Assembly: GCF_016722785.1 (NCBI RefSeq)
Contig: NZ_JAEQNE010000004.1
Coordinates: forward strand, 273,501 to 337,500
DNA: 64,000 bases
Origin: Ramlibacter monticola
GTDB taxonomy: Bacteria; Pseudomonadota; Gammaproteobacteria; Burkholderiales; Burkholderiaceae_C
Direction: 5' to 3'
Part shown: positions 63,095 through 64,000 of the stretch, in pieces
Layout of the letters: every line of letters begins with the position of its first letter
Position numbering within the stretch: the first letter of the stretch is position 1
Translations under genes and position numbers: made by a program
The notes under the pieces: model-generated
Databases searched by the model: none
The model's input: only the letters and a program-made list of their open reading frames with translations
What the model was told of the DNA's origin: nothing

Positions 63095-63691
63095 ATGCTG
63101 GAACATCCCGATCCCGAAACCCCCGCCGCAACGGCGGAGCCGCGCAACGCCTTCCTGGAAGAGAAGGCGTTCAAGTCGCGCACCGTGCTGCTGTTCGGCG
63201 CCATCACGGACCAGAGCGCGAGCGACATCGCCCGCCGCCTGATCGCGCTGGACGCCGATGCCGCGACGCCCATCGACATGCTGGTGAGCTCGCCCGGCGG
63301 CCATCTCGAGTCCGGCGACGCGATTCACGACGTGATTCGCTTCATCGCCGCGCCCGTCAACATGATCGGCACCGGCTGGGTGGGCAGCGCCGCGACCCAC
63401 CTGTACCTGGCGGTGCCGAAGGAACGGCGCTTCTGCACGCCCAACACGCGCTTCCTGATCCACCAGCCCTCCGGCGGCGCGGGCGGTCCGGCCAGCGACA
63501 TCGCCATCCACGCGCAGGAGATCATCAAGGCGCGCGAGCGCGTGGCCCGCACCATTGCCCGCGAGACGGGGCGTCCCCTCGACAAAGTGCTGGAGGACAT
63601 CGAACGCGATCGCTGGCTGTCCGCCGAGGAGGCGATCGAGTACGGGCTGGTGGGGCGGATCGTCAACCACAAGAGCGAGATCAAGCGCTGA
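63095..63691 (+). CDS. ClpP-like serine protease subunit
   Basis: A 198-residue Clp protease fold protein. The Ser is in GWVGSAATHLY (standard ClpP has GMAASMG), the His in RFLIHQPSGG and the Asp in IERDRWLSAEEAIEYGLV, so the catalytic triad is complete. The SPGG stretch (LVSSPGGHLESGDAIHD) matches the oxyanion region. It stands without clpX or trigger factor, unlike the housekeeping clpP locus, and its serine motif is divergent. It is therefore likely an accessory paralogue. AGGAGG lies before the ATG. Confidence 0.85.
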   Translation: MLEHPDPETPAATAEPRNAFLEEKAFKSRTVLLFGAITDQSASDIARRLIALDADAATPIDMLVSSPGGHLESGDAIHDVIRFIAAPVNMIGTGWVGSAATHLYLAVPKERRFCTPNTRFLIHQPSGGAGGPASDIAIHAQEIIKARERVARTIARETGRPLDKVLEDIERDRWLSAEEAIEYGLVGRIVNHKSEIKR

Positions 63692-63780
63692 AGAGGCAGG
63701 CCGGGGCGGGCTGCGCCTCGAAACCGGCCGATCCGTGTATTACTTCGCAAGCGCGAGTTTGTAACCCGGCAACTGCAACA

Positions 63781-63809
63781 TTGTCATTTCGTTGACCTTT
63801 CGGTAATCT
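63781..63809 (+). promoter_or_regulatory. Sigma-70 promoter of a candidate small RNA
   Basis: TTGTCA (63781-63786), 17-bp spacer, TAATCT (63804-63809). It lies in the 308-bp gap between clpP-like and the next start. A transcript would start near 63816-63817. Confidence 0.6.
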
Positions 63810-63816
63810 GGCGACT

Positions 63817-63893
63817 GCATGGGATCCACGTTGCACAGCTCCTGAAGGTGTTAACGCCATGCTTCCGAGCCCGCTGATGCGGGCCTTTTTTTT
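63817..63893 (+). ncRNA. Candidate ~77-nt small RNA
   Basis: From the predicted start, GCATGG (63817-63822) can pair with CCATGC (63857-63862), closing a 5' domain. A terminator hairpin GCCCGC/GCGGGC (63869-63874 and 63879-63884) with eight T follows at once. The internal loop carries GCTCCTGAAGG, a possible ribosome-binding-site-pairing segment. Promoter, structure and terminator fit a free-standing small RNA. It could instead be the leader of a downstream gene ending in an attenuator. It matches no RNA family I recognise. Confidence 0.5.
63869..63893 (+). terminator. Rho-independent terminator
   Basis: A 6-bp GC stem with loop TGAT, then C and eight T. It ends the candidate small RNA and may also end the clpP-like transcript. 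Confidence 0.85.
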
Positions 63894-63919
63894 GGTTCTT
63901 CGCCGGTGGAGAGCGCACT

Positions 63920-64000
63920 GTGGATCGAATTGGCGCGGTCATGCGCTGGCTCGCTTCGCTGCCAGGGGGCCGGACCAGGACGGGCCTGTCCGCCTCGGCG
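63920..64000 (+). CDS. Possible start of a gene cut by the window edge
   Basis: GTG 63920 has GGAGAG about 9 bp upstream and opens a frame of 27 codons (MDRIGAVMRWLASLPGGRTR and on) that runs off the window. The frame looks plausible, but too little is visible to name it. Confidence 0.3.
   Translation, partial: MDRIGAVMRWLASLPGGRTRTGLSASA

Overview
The window is very GC-rich with strong third-position GC bias. It carries tandem cyanophycin synthetases, an orphan Bug-type solute-binding protein, a phasin-like protein, modABC-modE and an FNR-type regulator. This gene set points to a betaproteobacterium of the order Burkholderiales, most likely Comamonadaceae (Ramlibacter/Variovorax/Rhodoferax-like). 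The assignment is inferred from gene content; no rRNA or tRNA gene is visible.

Layout. 0-4.3 kb: a cyanophycin synthetase pair, the first cut by the window edge. 4.4-7.5 kb (minus): a YiaW/YiaV-like DUF3302 - HlyD - outer membrane lipoprotein export operon. 7.8-9.8 kb (minus): a TetR repressor and a MATE pump with matching palindromic operators. 10-11 kb: DUF3597 and DUF937 genes. 11.2-14.5 kb: a translationally coupled modA-modB-modC-modE molybdate operon. 14.5-15.6 kb: an outer membrane barrel protein.

15.8-29.7 kb: one giant YD/RHS-repeat polymorphic toxin of 4447 residues. It has an internal beta-sandwich block, a LysM domain, a hydrophobic stretch and a C-terminal AHH nuclease tip, and its last codons overlap an immunity gene. 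It is followed by a decayed mobile area: ten CGGATT hexamers, a REP-like palindrome and the 3' end of an IS66-type element. 30-40 kb: an ATP-grasp protein, secreted proteins and several micro-lipoproteins, a frameshifted repeat protein, and D-amino-acid/peptide catabolic enzymes (a DSD1-type PLP enzyme, diaminopropionate ammonia-lyase, an M20 amidohydrolase).

40-54.5 kb: an aromatic-degradation island. An IclR regulator diverges from an MBL-fold protein, a Bug protein and fumarylacetoacetase. Next comes a bzdNOPQM-type ATP-dependent benzoyl-CoA reductase operon plus ferredoxin, preceded by a perfect FNR box, then a hemerythrin-like protein and NnrS. A MarR regulator diverges from VOC protein, flavin monooxygenase and DUF2783 genes through two matching 18-bp operators. 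The layout suggests oxygen-limited ring reduction next to oxygen-dependent ring hydroxylation and cleavage.

54.5-64 kb: mainly regulation. It holds a universal stress protein, a poly-Gly lipoprotein, a histidine kinase - NarL response regulator - FNR cluster, a phasin, an AraC regulator, a second histidine kinase and a ClpP-like protease. A candidate ~77-nt small RNA has its own promoter and terminator. The FNR protein at 56.2-57.0 kb has the residues expected to read the FNR box in front of the benzoyl-CoA reductase genes.
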